Source: an uncultured Collinsella sp. (GTDB lineage Bacteria; Actinomycetota; Coriobacteriia; Coriobacteriales; Coriobacteriaceae). Taken from it: DNA of 64,000 nucleotides. The notes under the pieces were generated by a model. The model searched no databases, was not told the DNA's origin, and saw nothing but the letters and a program-made list of their open reading frames with translations. Both the position numbers and the translations under genes were made by a program. Positions 17,914-26,501 of the stretch are shown piece after piece. Within the stretch, counting starts at the first letter, position 1; the number at the start of each line of letters is the position of its first letter. The stretch spans positions 67,856 through 131,855 of the forward strand of contig CATYVQ010000004.1 of the NCBI GenBank assembly GCA_958413895.1, in the 5' to 3' direction.

Positions 17914-17995
17914 AATTTGCTAAATCGCTTTACCATTATCGTGCATTATTTTTAGTTAGTCTTTTTAGACGGGGCTTTTTAGCTACCCCAATAAG

Positions 17996-18871
17996 CTAGC
18001 TTTGTTGGGCTCGACGGGCGGCGCGGCGGGCGCGGGCTTCTTGGATTTCCTCCAAGTGGCTGATGATCTCGGAGGCGCTCTCCTCGATGGCCTTGCCGTC
18101 GGTACGTACCACAAAGCAGCCTAGGCGCTTCATGAGCGCACGGGCTTCCTCGAGCTCGCTGTGCACGCTCTCGGGCTCGGCATAGGAGCCGGCAACGGCA
18201 CGAGCGTAGTCATCGCCCAAGCGGCTATCGCGAATTTCAGAAATCACATCGACGGTCGAAATCAGGCCGAACAGGCGCATCGGGTCAACCTCGTAAATCG
18301 ACTTCGGCGGCTCCATGCCATGGGCCAACGGAACATTGGCAACCTTGTAGCCCTGATAAGCCAGATACATCGACAGCGGCGTCTTGGACGTGCGCGATAC
18401 GCCCAGCAGCACGATATCGGCACCCGACAAATCGTCGCAACCGCGCCCGTCATCGTGCTCAACGAAATATTCCATGGCCTCGATACGATGGAAATAGCGG
18501 TCATCGGTCCTGTGAATCACGCCCGCGACGCCTTTGGGCGGCACACCGATGAGCGACGATAGCACGGCGAGCGTCGGACCGATCAGGTCGACCGAACGGA
18601 TATGCAGCATGCCCAGGTAATCGAGCACGCGGGCGCGAAGCGCCGGATCGACAATGGTGTGAAACACGGCAATATCGCGATGGTCGGCATCGACGCGCGG
18701 GCCCACAAACGACTCCACCTGCTCCACCGAGGTCACCTTGGGCAGGCGCAACAAACGAAAAGTCCCTTCATCAAATTGCCCGGACGCCGCAAGCACCACC
18801 TCACAAGCGGTATCGCCGAGCGAGTCGGAGATAACGATAACGGTGGGACGAGCGGTGACCGGGCAATCCAT
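17996..18871 (-). CDS. ppsR: Pyruvate, phosphate dikinase regulatory protein (bifunctional kinase/pyrophosphorylase)
   Basis: DUF299 family enzyme that inactivates PPDK by ADP-dependent threonine phosphorylation and reactivates it by Pi-dependent dephosphorylation. The nucleotide-binding stretch GVSRTSKTPLSMYLAYQG lies near residues 150-170, and the N-terminus VIVISDSLGDTACEV is typical. Immediate linkage to ppdK on the same strand supports PPDK, rather than PEP synthase, as its target. The ATG has AAAGGAG seven bases upstream. The stop is followed by short A-rich hairpins that are weak terminator candidates. Confidence 0.95.
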   Translation of the reverse strand: MDCPVTARPTVIVISDSLGDTACEVVLAASGQFDEGTFRLLRLPKVTSVEQVESFVGPRVDADHRDIAVFHTIVDPALRARVLDYLGMLHIRSVDLIGPTLAVLSSLIGVPPKGVAGVIHRTDDRYFHRIEAMEYFVEHDDGRGCDDLSGADIVLLGVSRTSKTPLSMYLAYQGYKVANVPLAHGMEPPKSIYEVDPMRLFGLISTVDVISEIRDSRLGDDYARAVAGSYAEPESVHSELEEARALMKRLGCFVVRTDGKAIEESASEIISHLEEIQEARARRAARRAQQS

Positions 18872-18905
18872 GCGGGGCTCCTTTTGCGCTTATGCGCAGG
18901 CTAGC

Positions 18906-21002
18906 TTACTTTTTGCGGGCAAGCTCACCGATGTTGGCGATGCCGGAGAAAACGGCCTCGAAGCGGTTGAGCAGCTTAAGGCGATTATCGCGGAGCTGTT
19001 CGTCCTTGTCCATGACCATAACCTCATCGAAGAAACGGTCGATGGGCGCGCGCAGGGCGGCGAGGGCGGCAAATGCGGCCGGGTAGTCCTCGGCAGCAAG
19101 GGCAGCATCGACAGCAGTCTGAGCAGCCTCGGAAGCATCGGCAAGCGCGAGCTCGGCCTCGCCCATCAGGCTGCGGTCGTACTCCGCGCCCAGCTCGGAC
19201 TTGGAGATATGCGCGGCACGGGCATAGGCCGTAGCCAGGTTGTCAAAGGTCTCGGCATCGTTCTTGCGGGCCTCGTCGAGGGCGGCGCAGCGGGCGAAGA
19301 AGACGGACGGGGCGATGATGTGCACCGCGGAGACGGCGGCAACGGTGTCGGCCGGGATCTTCTCGTCGCGGGCCATGCTCACCAGGCGGCCATGGAAGAA
19401 GTCGCGAACCTGCTGGGCGACTTCGGCGGCGTCAAACTCAATGCCCTGCTCACTATAGAGCTCGAGCGCAAAGTCGATAAGCGACGTGGGGTCGATCGGC
19501 AGGCGGTCGCGCAGGATGTTGATGATGCCGATAGCGGCACGACGCAGCGCATAGGGGTCCGAAGAGCCGGTCGGGGGCTCGCCGATGGCAAAGATACCGG
19601 CGATGGTATCGAGCTTGTCGGCGCAGGCCACGATGCAGCCAGCGGTGCCCTCGGGCAGCTCGTCACCGGCAAAGCGGGGACGATAGTGATCGCGAATGGC
19701 GTGGGCGACCTCGTCGTTCTCCCCCATCGCGGTCGCGTAATAACCGCCCATCACGCCCTGCTGGCTCGTGAACTCGACAACGGCGTTGGACACCAGGTCG
19801 GCCTTGCACAGGTGCGCGGCACGGCCGGCATCGGCGGCAAGGTGGGCGCCCAGATGAGCCTCGCGGGCAATAGCGAGCGCGAGCTGCTCGATGCGCTCGG
19901 ACTTGGCGAGCACGCTACCGAGCTTCTCCTGGAAGGCAACCTTGGCCAGACGCTCACGGAACTCGTCAAGGGAAATCTTCAGGTCCTCCTCGTAGAAGAA
20001 CTTGGCGTCGTCCAGACGGGCGCGCACGACGCGCTCGTTGCCGTCGATCACGCGCTCGGCATTCTCGGGCTTGCTGTTGGAGACGACCACGAACTCACGC
20101 GTGAGCTTGCCCTCGCCGTCATAGATCGGGAAGTAGCGCTGGTTGGTGAGCATGGACTCGCAGATGATCTCGTGCGGGACCTTGAGGAACTCCTCATCGA
20201 AGGTACCAACGAGCACCGTCGGCCACTCGCAGAGGTTGATGACCTCCTCAAAGACCTTCTTGGGCGTATCGACATGGCAGCCGGGACGGGCAGCCTCGAC
20301 CTCGGCGATACCGGCAAGGATGGCCTCGCGACGACGCTCGGCAGAAAGCACGCCGGCGTCCTCGAGCACCTGCTCGTAGACGGCGGGGCTGGCGACCACA
20401 TGGTCACCGGGGCCAAGCACGCGATGACCACGCGTGGTATTGCCACTCGTCACGTCGGCAAACGACACGGGCACAACGTCCTCGCCCAGAAGGCAGCAAA
20501 TCCAGCGGACCGGACGAACAAAGGTCGCATGCTCGTGACCCCAGCGCTGAGAGCGGTAGTTGGGCCACTGCAGGCCAGCGATAGTCTTCTCGCACAGGGC
20601 CGTCAGGATCGGGGTGGCCGGGGCGGAAGGGATGTTCTTCTCGGCAAAGACGTACTCACGGCCGTCGGTGTCCTCGCGACGGACCAGATCCTCGGCAGCC
20701 ACACCGCACTTGCGGGCGAAGCCCTGGGCGGCCTTGGTGGCGTTACCGTCGGCATCGAAGGCGATGTTGGCCGCGGGGCCGCGCTTGACCTCGTGAACCT
20801 CGTCGGTCGCGGTGGCGACGTCGGCAACGAGCGCAGCCAGGCGGCGCGGGCTCGAGATCACGCGGACCTCGCCGTGGGCCAGACCGGCCTCGTCGAGACC
20901 CTTGGCGATCATGGTGCCAAGCTGCTTGACGGCATTGTTCAGCGGTGCGGAGGGCATTTCTTCCGTACCGATCTCAAACAGGAAATCCTTAGCGTCTGCC
21001 AT
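18906..21002 (-). CDS. glyS: Glycyl-tRNA synthetase beta subunit
   Basis: Large subunit of the alpha2beta2 bacterial-type glycyl-tRNA synthetase, involved in tRNA binding. It starts DFLFEIGTEEMPSAPLNN, the family N-terminus, and contains an HD-like region and the C-terminal anticodon-binding domain. At 698 residues it is full length. It follows glyQ by three bases, so the subunits are made together. The strand opposite this gene carries a very long open frame that is only a codon-bias shadow. Confidence 0.97.
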   Translation of the reverse strand: MADAKDFLFEIGTEEMPSAPLNNAVKQLGTMIAKGLDEAGLAHGEVRVISSPRRLAALVADVATATDEVHEVKRGPAANIAFDADGNATKAAQGFARKCGVAAEDLVRREDTDGREYVFAEKNIPSAPATPILTALCEKTIAGLQWPNYRSQRWGHEHATFVRPVRWICCLLGEDVVPVSFADVTSGNTTRGHRVLGPGDHVVASPAVYEQVLEDAGVLSAERRREAILAGIAEVEAARPGCHVDTPKKVFEEVINLCEWPTVLVGTFDEEFLKVPHEIICESMLTNQRYFPIYDGEGKLTREFVVVSNSKPENAERVIDGNERVVRARLDDAKFFYEEDLKISLDEFRERLAKVAFQEKLGSVLAKSERIEQLALAIAREAHLGAHLAADAGRAAHLCKADLVSNAVVEFTSQQGVMGGYYATAMGENDEVAHAIRDHYRPRFAGDELPEGTAGCIVACADKLDTIAGIFAIGEPPTGSSDPYALRRAAIGIINILRDRLPIDPTSLIDFALELYSEQGIEFDAAEVAQQVRDFFHGRLVSMARDEKIPADTVAAVSAVHIIAPSVFFARCAALDEARKNDAETFDNLATAYARAAHISKSELGAEYDRSLMGEAELALADASEAAQTAVDAALAAEDYPAAFAALAALRAPIDRFFDEVMVMDKDEQLRDNRLKLLNRFEAVFSGIANIGELARKK

Positions 21003-21005
21003 GGC

Positions 21006-21917
21006 TTACGCCACCTCGCCTTCCTGGTCGGCATTCTCGTTGACTCCGGCGACCTCGGCCATATAGGCCTCGCAGCACGCCTTGGCGACGGCGCGGACGC
21101 GCAGGATGTAGTTGGCACGCTCGACCGCGGACAGAGCGCCGCGGGCATCGAGCAGGTTGAAAGCGTGGCTGCACTTCATGACGCAGTCATATGCCGGCAG
21201 CGACAGCTTGCGCTCCAGGCAGGAATGGCACTCGGCCTCGTAGTCATCAAACTTCTGACGCATCATCTCGACGTTTGCGACCTCAAAGTTATAGGCACTG
21301 AACTCGCGCTCGTTCTCAAGGAACACGTCGCCATAGGTCATGGGCGTGCCGTCGGGCAGGTAGCTCCACACCAAGTCGTAGACCGAGTTAACGCCCTGCG
21401 CATACATGGCAATGCGCTCTAGGCCATAGGTGATCTCGACGGGTACGGGGTCGACCTCGATGCCGCCTACCTGCTGGAAGTACGTAAACTGCGTGACCTC
21501 CATGCCATTGAGCCAGACCTCCCAGCCAAGGCCCCAGGCGCCGAGCGTCGGGCTCTCCCAGTCGTCCTCGACAAAGCGGACGTCATGGTCGTTGGGGTCC
21601 AGACCGATAGCGGCAAGAGACCCCAGGTAGAGCTCCTGGGCGTTAACCGGAGAAGGCTTGATGAGCACCTGGAACTGATAGTAGTGCTGCATGCGGTTGG
21701 GGTTCTCACCGTAGCGGCCGTCGGCGGGACGGCGGCAGGGCTGCGCATAGCAGGTGCGCCACTCGGCGGGACCGAGCGAGCGCAGCGTGGTCGCGGTATG
21801 GAAGGTACCGGCACCGACCTCGGAGTCATAGGGCTGCATAATGACGCAGCCCTGCTCGCCCCAGTACTGCTGGAGGCGCAGGATGATGTCTTGGAAGGAA
21901 AGCGATGAAGCGTTCAT
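21006..21917 (-). CDS. glyQ: Glycyl-tRNA synthetase alpha subunit
   Basis: Catalytic class II subunit of the heterotetrameric glycyl-tRNA synthetase. Class II motifs are evident: LQQYWGEQGCVIMQPYD at the N-terminus, then TLRSLGPAEW and the RRPADGRYGENPNR region. The 303 residues match the family. Only about 60 bases separate it from lepB, too little for a T-box riboswitch, so regulation by uncharged tRNA-Gly is unlikely at this site. Confidence 0.97.
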   Translation of the reverse strand: MNASSLSFQDIILRLQQYWGEQGCVIMQPYDSEVGAGTFHTATTLRSLGPAEWRTCYAQPCRRPADGRYGENPNRMQHYYQFQVLIKPSPVNAQELYLGSLAAIGLDPNDHDVRFVEDDWESPTLGAWGLGWEVWLNGMEVTQFTYFQQVGGIEVDPVPVEITYGLERIAMYAQGVNSVYDLVWSYLPDGTPMTYGDVFLENEREFSAYNFEVANVEMMRQKFDDYEAECHSCLERKLSLPAYDCVMKCSHAFNLLDARGALSAVERANYILRVRAVAKACCEAYMAEVAGVNENADQEGEVA

Positions 21918-21976
21918 GCCTCTAATATCCCCTCGTCGAAACGATTACACGGTTAGGTACTGTACTATAGCGGTTT

Positions 21977-22540
21977 TTAGTCGATAGCGCCGATGCGGTT
22001 GAGCGGCCAGTAGCGCACAAGCGCCACAGCGATCAAATCAGAGCGATCGACGGGACCAAAGTAGCGTGAGTCGGCAGAGTTTTCGCGGTTGTCGCCCATC
22101 ACCCACACGCACCCGTCGGGAACGGTGTAGGGATAGCTCACCTGAGCACCGGGCGCTTGGACCGAAAGCGGCCAGCTCATGCCCGTCGTATAGTCCTCGT
22201 CGAGCGCTTGGCCGTCAACGACCACCTTGCCATCCTGCAGGTCGACCGTCTGGCCGGCCGTGGCAATAACACGCTTGACAAGAACATCATGCTCGGAGGT
22301 GCCATCGGGGTTGTGAAACACCACGATATCGCCCTGCTTGACGGGCTGACCGAGCTCGAGGCTCACCTTTTGTGCCAGGATCTGGTCGCCAATCTCGATC
22401 GTGGACTCCATGGAGCCGGTGGGCACCACAAAGGGCTCGACCACAAACGAGCGAATCAAGAAGGTGGCGACCAATGCGATCGCGATGACCGCGATCCACT
22501 CAAAAGCGCCCCTCAACGCGGAATGCTGCGATGGAACCAT
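21977..22540 (-). CDS. lepB: Type I signal peptidase
   Basis: Membrane-anchored serine protease that removes signal peptides from secreted proteins. One N-terminal membrane segment (about 12-32) precedes the catalytic serine in PTGSMESTI; the general-base lysine is in LVKRVIATAGQ, and the family box GDNRENSADSRYFG is near 150. The length of 187 residues is typical of Gram-positive enzymes. The ATG at 22540 has GAGGAG five bases upstream, overlapping the trmD stop region. The frame can be extended 34 codons upstream into trmD, but without a site. Confidence 0.95.
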   Translation of the reverse strand: MVPSQHSALRGAFEWIAVIAIALVATFLIRSFVVEPFVVPTGSMESTIEIGDQILAQKVSLELGQPVKQGDIVVFHNPDGTSEHDVLVKRVIATAGQTVDLQDGKVVVDGQALDEDYTTGMSWPLSVQAPGAQVSYPYTVPDGCVWVMGDNRENSADSRYFGPVDRSDLIAVALVRYWPLNRIGAID

Positions 22541-22542
22541 TC

Positions 22543-23301
22543 TCACTCCTCGCTCTGCGAATACGAAGCGTCCAAAATCTCCTGCGCGTACGCACGCTCC
22601 TGGGGCGTAAGGCGCGCCGTCTCGATCAGATCGGGACGCCAACGGCAGGTGCGCTCGATGGCGTTCTTGCGACGCCAGGCATCGACCTTGGCGTGATCGC
22701 CACTCACGAGCACCGGCGGCACGCCCTCGCCGTTGAACTCGGCGGGACGGGTGTACTGCGCGTACTCGAGCAGGCCTCCGTCCTCGGCGGTCGAGAACGA
22801 CTCGTCCACATTGCTCATCTCGTCGCCCAGGGCGCCGGGAATCAGGCGTACGACGGCATCGGCAACGACCATAGCGGGAAGTTCGCCACCCGTAAGCACG
22901 TAGTCGCCGATCGACAGACGCTCATCGGCATACGCATACGCACGCTCGTCGACGCCCTCGTAGCGGCTACACACAAACAGCAGGCGCTCACTTTTGAGCA
23001 GGCGCTCGGCCACATGCTGCGTAAAGGGCTCGCCACAGGGGGTGAAGAACACTACGGTGGGCTTGGGACCCTCGGAGCTGATGGCCTCGATGGCCTCGGC
23101 AATAGGCTCGACCTTCATGAGCATGCCCTGCCCGCCGCCGTACGGCTCGTCATCGACGGTACGATGGCGGTCGTGCGTCCAGTCGCGCAGGTTATACGCC
23201 TTAAAATCAAAAAGGCCGGCCTTGCGGGCGCGGCCCAAGATCGATGTGGACATGACGGGCTCAAACATCTCGGGAAAGACCGAAAGGGTCTCGATCAGCA
23301 T
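22543..23301 (-). CDS. trmD: tRNA (guanine-N1-)-methyltransferase
   Basis: SPOUT-family enzyme making m1G37 in tRNAs reading CNN codons, which prevents frameshifting. The knot region with IGDYVLTGGELPAMVVADAV binds SAM. The N-terminus LIETLSVFPEMFEPV and the DEPYGGGQGMLMK loop are typical. The 252 residues are full length. GGGAGG precedes the ATG. It is coupled to rimM upstream and lepB downstream in the conserved rpsP operon. Confidence 0.97.
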   Translation of the reverse strand: MLIETLSVFPEMFEPVMSTSILGRARKAGLFDFKAYNLRDWTHDRHRTVDDEPYGGGQGMLMKVEPIAEAIEAISSEGPKPTVVFFTPCGEPFTQHVAERLLKSERLLFVCSRYEGVDERAYAYADERLSIGDYVLTGGELPAMVVADAVVRLIPGALGDEMSNVDESFSTAEDGGLLEYAQYTRPAEFNGEGVPPVLVSGDHAKVDAWRRKNAIERTCRWRPDLIETARLTPQERAYAQEILDASYSQSEE

Positions 23302-23311
23302 GTTGTCCTCC

Positions 23312-23833
23312 CTACTTGTCCATATCGATCAGGCCGTCCATAACGTGGACGGAAATTGTTCCTGTGTCGGGAAGATCGAGCACGACCTGCTCGATCACGG
23401 GAATCAGTACCTCGCCGTACCGATCGCCCTCAACAACCCAAACATCGTTAGCGGGCGTCGACATGATCTCGACGATCGTGCCGAGTAAACCGAAGCGCTC
23501 GTCGACCACCTCGCGACCCATCAGGTCGGTATAGGCAGCGTCGAGCGAATCGAGCTCAAAATCGTCACGATTTGCCAGCACGTAGCATCCCGTGATGCCC
23601 TCGGCGGCCGTCAAGTCGTCAATGCCCTCAAACGAGACCAGATCGCCATCGCCCGTATCGGTGACGGACACGACCGTGCAAAAGCGGTCGCGCTTGAGCG
23701 CCGGCGGCGTCAGGGCGACGCGCATACCAGGCTCTAATACAGAAGGAAGCCCCCGCAGCGGCTGCGCGAGGACCTCCCCCTTCCTTCCATGCGGCTTGAC
23801 CACACGGGCGATGTTTTTGTACTGGGACCTCAA
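23312..23833 (-). CDS. rimM: 16S rRNA processing protein RimM
   Basis: Assembly factor for the 30S head that binds S19. The N-terminal RimM beta-barrel starts IARVVKPHGRKGEVLAQPL, and the C-terminal PRC-barrel includes LLGTIVEIMSTPANDVWVVEG. The length of 173 residues is normal. The start is TTG at 23833, close to the khpA stop; the ribosome site is weak (TAGGACC), which fits coupling to the upstream gene. It is part of rpsP-khpA-rimM-trmD. Confidence 0.93.
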   Translation of the reverse strand: MRSQYKNIARVVKPHGRKGEVLAQPLRGLPSVLEPGMRVALTPPALKRDRFCTVVSVTDTGDGDLVSFEGIDDLTAAEGITGCYVLANRDDFELDSLDAAYTDLMGREVVDERFGLLGTIVEIMSTPANDVWVVEGDRYGEVLIPVIEQVVLDLPDTGTISVHVMDGLIDMDK

Positions 23834-23837
23834 GGTC

Positions 23838-24122
23838 CTAGCCCAGAACCTCTACCTCGACAGCAGTGTCGAGGCGAGCGGCCAGTGCACGGGCGAGCGT
23901 GCGAATGGCCTTGATGGTACGGCCACGACGGCCGATGACCTTAGCGACGTCATCCTCGGCGACCGAAACCTCAATCGTAGAGGCGTCGTCACCATCGATG
24001 ACCTCGAGGCTCACGGAATCCGGGTCGTCGACGATCTGAACAACGAGATATTCGACGAGATCGGCGATGCGATCTGAGAGCATTGCCTCACCCTCGAGCT
24101 GTGCAGCGTCAACCTCAGGCAC
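23838..24122 (-). CDS. khpA: KH-domain RNA-binding protein (KhpA-like)
   Basis: Small cytoplasmic KH protein; in pneumococcus KhpA pairs with KhpB/EloR and influences cell division and elongation. The GXXG loop is GRRG within IGRRGRTIKAIRTLARALA near residues 62-80. The 94 residues include an N-terminal acidic extension of about 15 residues beyond the usual 75-80. The GTG start has GAGGAG six bases upstream. Its position between rpsP and rimM is typical of Gram-positives. Confidence 0.93.
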   Translation of the reverse strand: MPEVDAAQLEGEAMLSDRIADLVEYLVVQIVDDPDSVSLEVIDGDDASTIEVSVAEDDVAKVIGRRGRTIKAIRTLARALAARLDTAVEVEVLG

Positions 24123-24125
24123 GAT

Positions 24126-24467
24126 TTACTCCTCGGCGCCCTCAGCGGCCTCAGCGGCAGCCTTAGCGGCCTCGGCCTCTTTGGCGAGCTGCTTCTTGGA
24201 CTTCTTGACGACGGTCTCGGTCTTCTCGCCCTCGTTGGCGGCCTTGACCAGAGCGGCGACGGCGTCGGTGAGCTGAGCGCCCTTGGACTGCCAGTCGGCG
24301 ATCTTCTCGAGGTCGAGGTTGATGGTCTTGGGGGCGGTCATCGGGTTGTAGCGGCCAACCTCCTCGATGATACGACCGTCACGCGGGGCGCGGGAATCGG
24401 CGACGACGACACGGTAGTACGGACGCTTCTTAGCGCCGTGACGAGCAAGGCGAATCTTGACTGCCAA
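24126..24467 (-). CDS. rpsP: 30S ribosomal protein S16
   Basis: Assembly protein of the 30S body. The N-terminus AVKIRLARHGAKKRPYYR and the VGRYNP motif are diagnostic. The start is TTG at 24467, since the conserved sequence begins there and GGAGGAG lies six bases upstream. Residues from about 80 on form an Ala/Lys/Glu-rich tail beyond the core, giving 113 residues. It is the first gene of the rpsP-khpA-rimM-trmD-lepB series, driven by the promoter at 24524-24552. Confidence 0.96.
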   Translation of the reverse strand: MAVKIRLARHGAKKRPYYRVVVADSRAPRDGRIIEEVGRYNPMTAPKTINLDLEKIADWQSKGAQLTDAVAALVKAANEGEKTETVVKKSKKQLAKEAEAAKAAAEAAEGAEE

Positions 24468-24523
24468 AGGAAACTCCTCCAACCAAGCAGCTTTAGGCTG
24501 CAACTACAAACAAACAGTTGAAC

Positions 24524-24552
24524 ATAATACGCCATCGACGCGGGCAGGTGAA
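24524..24552 (-). promoter_or_regulatory. Promoter of the rpsP operon
   Basis: On the minus strand TATTAT (24524-24529) is the -10 and TTCACC (24547-24552) the -35, with a 17-base spacer. The leader of about 50 bases holds a small hairpin GCAGC-CTAAA-GCTGC just before the ribosome site. Confidence 0.6.
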
Positions 24553-24656
24553 GTCCGTGAGACCAACTTCTTCGGTGTAGTCGAGGGCAAATCCATATCT
24601 TAGACAAGAATTCGGGATTTGCAAGCACATACACGCACCCCACATGAGCTGCGCGG

Positions 24657-24662
24657 TATACT
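24657..24662 (+). promoter_or_regulatory. -10 box of dinB, suggesting a leaderless transcript
   Basis: TATACT ends six bases before the dinB ATG at 24669, so transcription would start at or next to the start codon. No Shine-Dalgarno sequence is present and no good -35 is visible at the usual distance. Confidence 0.45.
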
Positions 24663-24668
24663 CATGAC

Positions 24669-25922
24669 ATGGAAAGACGCGAACATACATACGGTTATGA
24701 GGATGCCATGGGCGTCACGCCGCCTCCCTGGACGGGTCCGGCGGTGGGCCTGATGGACCTTGATGCGTTTTTTGCGAGCGTGGAAATGCTCGATCATCCC
24801 GAATGGCGAGGAAAGCCGCTCATCGTGGGCGGAGACGCCGATTCGCGTGGCGTCGTGTCCACGTGTTCGTATGAGGCACGTCGCTTTGGCGTGCACTCTG
24901 CCATGGCCTCGGCCGAGGCGCGGCGCTTGTGCCCGCAAGCCATTTGGACACACGGGCACTTTGACCGCTACCGCGAGGTGAGCGCGCAGGTCATGGCGAT
25001 TCTCGCAGACGAGACCCCGCGTGTTGAGCGCGTATCCATCGACGAAGCCTTTATCGATATCACACCGGGTCGCTTTGCGCCCGAAGACCCGCTGCTGGTT
25101 GCGCGGCGTATAAGCGACCGCGTGGCAGGGCTGGGAGTGACCTGCTCCATTGGCGTGGGCTGCAACAAGACGGTCGCAAAGATCGCAAGCGAGCGGGATA
25201 AGCCGTTTGGGCTGACCATCGTGCGCCCCGGAACCGAGCAGCGCTTTTTGGCCGCGCTGCCGGTATCTGCCATGAGCGGCATCGGGCGCTCGGCCGAGGA
25301 GCGACTGCGCCGCATGCGCATCTACACCCTCGGCGAGCTATCACGTGCACCGGAATCCACCTTGGCCTCTATTTTTGGCGTCAACGGCGAACGCATGCGC
25401 CAGCGTGCGCTGGGACTCGAAATCTCCGAAGTCACGAGCCTCGATGAAGAGCGCGAGGTCAAGTCGGTCAGCAATGAACGCACCTTTGCTAAAGATTTAA
25501 CTGAGCGTGGGGATATTGAGGCGGCGATTGCGCTGTTGGGAGAGTCAGTGGGACGCCGCCTGCGCCGTCAGGGGCTGACGGGTGCCACGGTAACGCTCAA
25601 GCTTAAGTATTCGTATGGCAGCGGGCGTACGGCACAGCGCCGGCTGCCTCATCCGACCGACGATGAGAACATCTTCGTGGCGGTTGCACTCGAACTGCTC
25701 GACAACATCTGGCAGGATGGTATGCATGTTCGCTTAGCGGGCATCGGCATGAGCGACTTCGACCACCAAGGCGGCATCCAGACTGACCTGTTCTGCGAGA
25801 TCGATGACCGCGGAGCCCAATCCAGCGACCGCCGCGACCTCTCCGTCGCCATCGACGCCGTCCGAGACAAATTCGGCGACACCGCCCTTTCCTTCGGCCG
25901 CCAATCCCGCTTCAACGATTAA
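24669..25922 (+). CDS. dinB: DNA polymerase IV (Y-family)
   Basis: Error-prone translesion polymerase. The palm motifs carry the catalytic acids: LMDLDAFFASVE near residue 30 and RVSIDEAFID near 120. The steric and finger region SYEARRFGVHSAM is intact. The HhH thumb (about 190-260) and the little-finger domain follow. The length of 417 residues is normal. It is the only rightward gene between 1 and 46 kb. No ribosome site precedes the ATG, and a -10 box lies immediately upstream. A LexA operator was looked for but not convincingly found. Confidence 0.95.
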   Translation: MERREHTYGYEDAMGVTPPPWTGPAVGLMDLDAFFASVEMLDHPEWRGKPLIVGGDADSRGVVSTCSYEARRFGVHSAMASAEARRLCPQAIWTHGHFDRYREVSAQVMAILADETPRVERVSIDEAFIDITPGRFAPEDPLLVARRISDRVAGLGVTCSIGVGCNKTVAKIASERDKPFGLTIVRPGTEQRFLAALPVSAMSGIGRSAEERLRRMRIYTLGELSRAPESTLASIFGVNGERMRQRALGLEISEVTSLDEEREVKSVSNERTFAKDLTERGDIEAAIALLGESVGRRLRRQGLTGATVTLKLKYSYGSGRTAQRRLPHPTDDENIFVAVALELLDNIWQDGMHVRLAGIGMSDFDHQGGIQTDLFCEIDDRGAQSSDRRDLSVAIDAVRDKFGDTALSFGRQSRFND

Positions 25923-25933
25923 CCGCCTTTGGG

Positions 25934-25977
25934 CAAAAAGAAAGCCGGGCAGGTGCGGAAAACCGCACCTGCCCGGC
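25934..25977 (-). terminator. Terminator between dinB and rsfS
   Basis: Perfect 15-bp stem GCCGGGCAGGTGCGG / CCGCACCTGCCCGGC with a four-base loop. On the minus strand it is followed by TTTCTTTTTG, ending the rplU...rsfS transcript. The same stem may also halt dinB transcripts, though the plus side lacks a T-tract. Confidence 0.9.
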
Positions 25978-26018
25978 GATATGCGTGAGGGTAGCTAAAC
26001 CCCGTCTCAAATGAGCTA

Positions 26019-26474
26019 CTAGAGGAGGTTGAGGGGGAGCTGGGGGGCGTCTCCCCAGAGTTTCTCGAGGCGGTAGAAGTCGCGGGCTTCGGGAGTGAAG
26101 ACGTGGACGACAACCGAACCATAGTCCATGAGCATCCAGGTCTTCTGCTCGCGGCCCTCGATGGAGAACGGATGCTCGCCGCAAGCCGCGGCGACCTTCT
26201 CCTCGATCTCGTCGACGATAGAATCGACCTGGCGGTTGTTGGCACCGGTGGCAAGCACAAAGTAGTCGCACACATCGGAAAGCTCGGTCAGGTCGAGCAC
26301 CTGAACGTCCTCACCCTTCTTGTCGTAGGCGGCCTGCGCGGCGGCGCGGGCGACATCCTCGGCGGCGACACCGCTCGCGGACAGCGAGGCGGCGGTGCGG
26401 TCGGACGTGGCGACGAAGCTCTTGTGCTCCACACCTTCAAGAATCTGCTCGTTGGTCATGGTCTCGTCGGCCAT
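26019..26474 (-). CDS. rsfS: Ribosomal silencing factor RsfS (Iojap family)
   Basis: Binds L14 and blocks subunit joining in starvation. The core (about 45-145) contains LDLTELSDVCDYFVLATGAN and the conserved MDYGSVVVHVFTPEARDFYRLEKLWGD stretch in two parts. The N-terminal 40 residues are an Ser/Ala-rich extension not usual in the family, giving 151 residues. The ATG follows AAGAGG. It is the last gene of the nadD-yqeK-rsfS group and ends at the terminator shared with dinB. Confidence 0.95.
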   Translation of the reverse strand: MADETMTNEQILEGVEHKSFVATSDRTAASLSASGVAAEDVARAAAQAAYDKKGEDVQVLDLTELSDVCDYFVLATGANNRQVDSIVDEIEEKVAAACGEHPFSIEGREQKTWMLMDYGSVVVHVFTPEARDFYRLEKLWGDAPQLPLNLL

Positions 26475-26501
26475 GGAATACCTCTTTCTAGACAGCCCGA
26501 G

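Noticed and set aside
17940..17985. Short hairpins after ppsR as a terminator
   Set aside because: GTCT/AGAC and GGGG/CCCC stems are short with long A-rich loops and no proper T-tract on the minus strand; not strong enough to list.
18738..21422. 894-codon open frame on the plus strand
   Set aside because: It lies antisense to glyS-glyQ. Its translation is low-complexity (Gly/Ala/Leu-rich) and matches no family; it results from third-position GC bias of the real genes.
21918..21976. T-box riboswitch before glyQ
   Set aside because: The gap to lepB is about 60 bases, far too short for a T-box leader, and no specifier or antiterminator elements are visible.
24676..24696. Possible LexA box GAACATAC near the dinB start
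   Set aside because: Only one half-site resembles the Gram-positive consensus; the second half GTTCG is absent and it lies inside the coding region.
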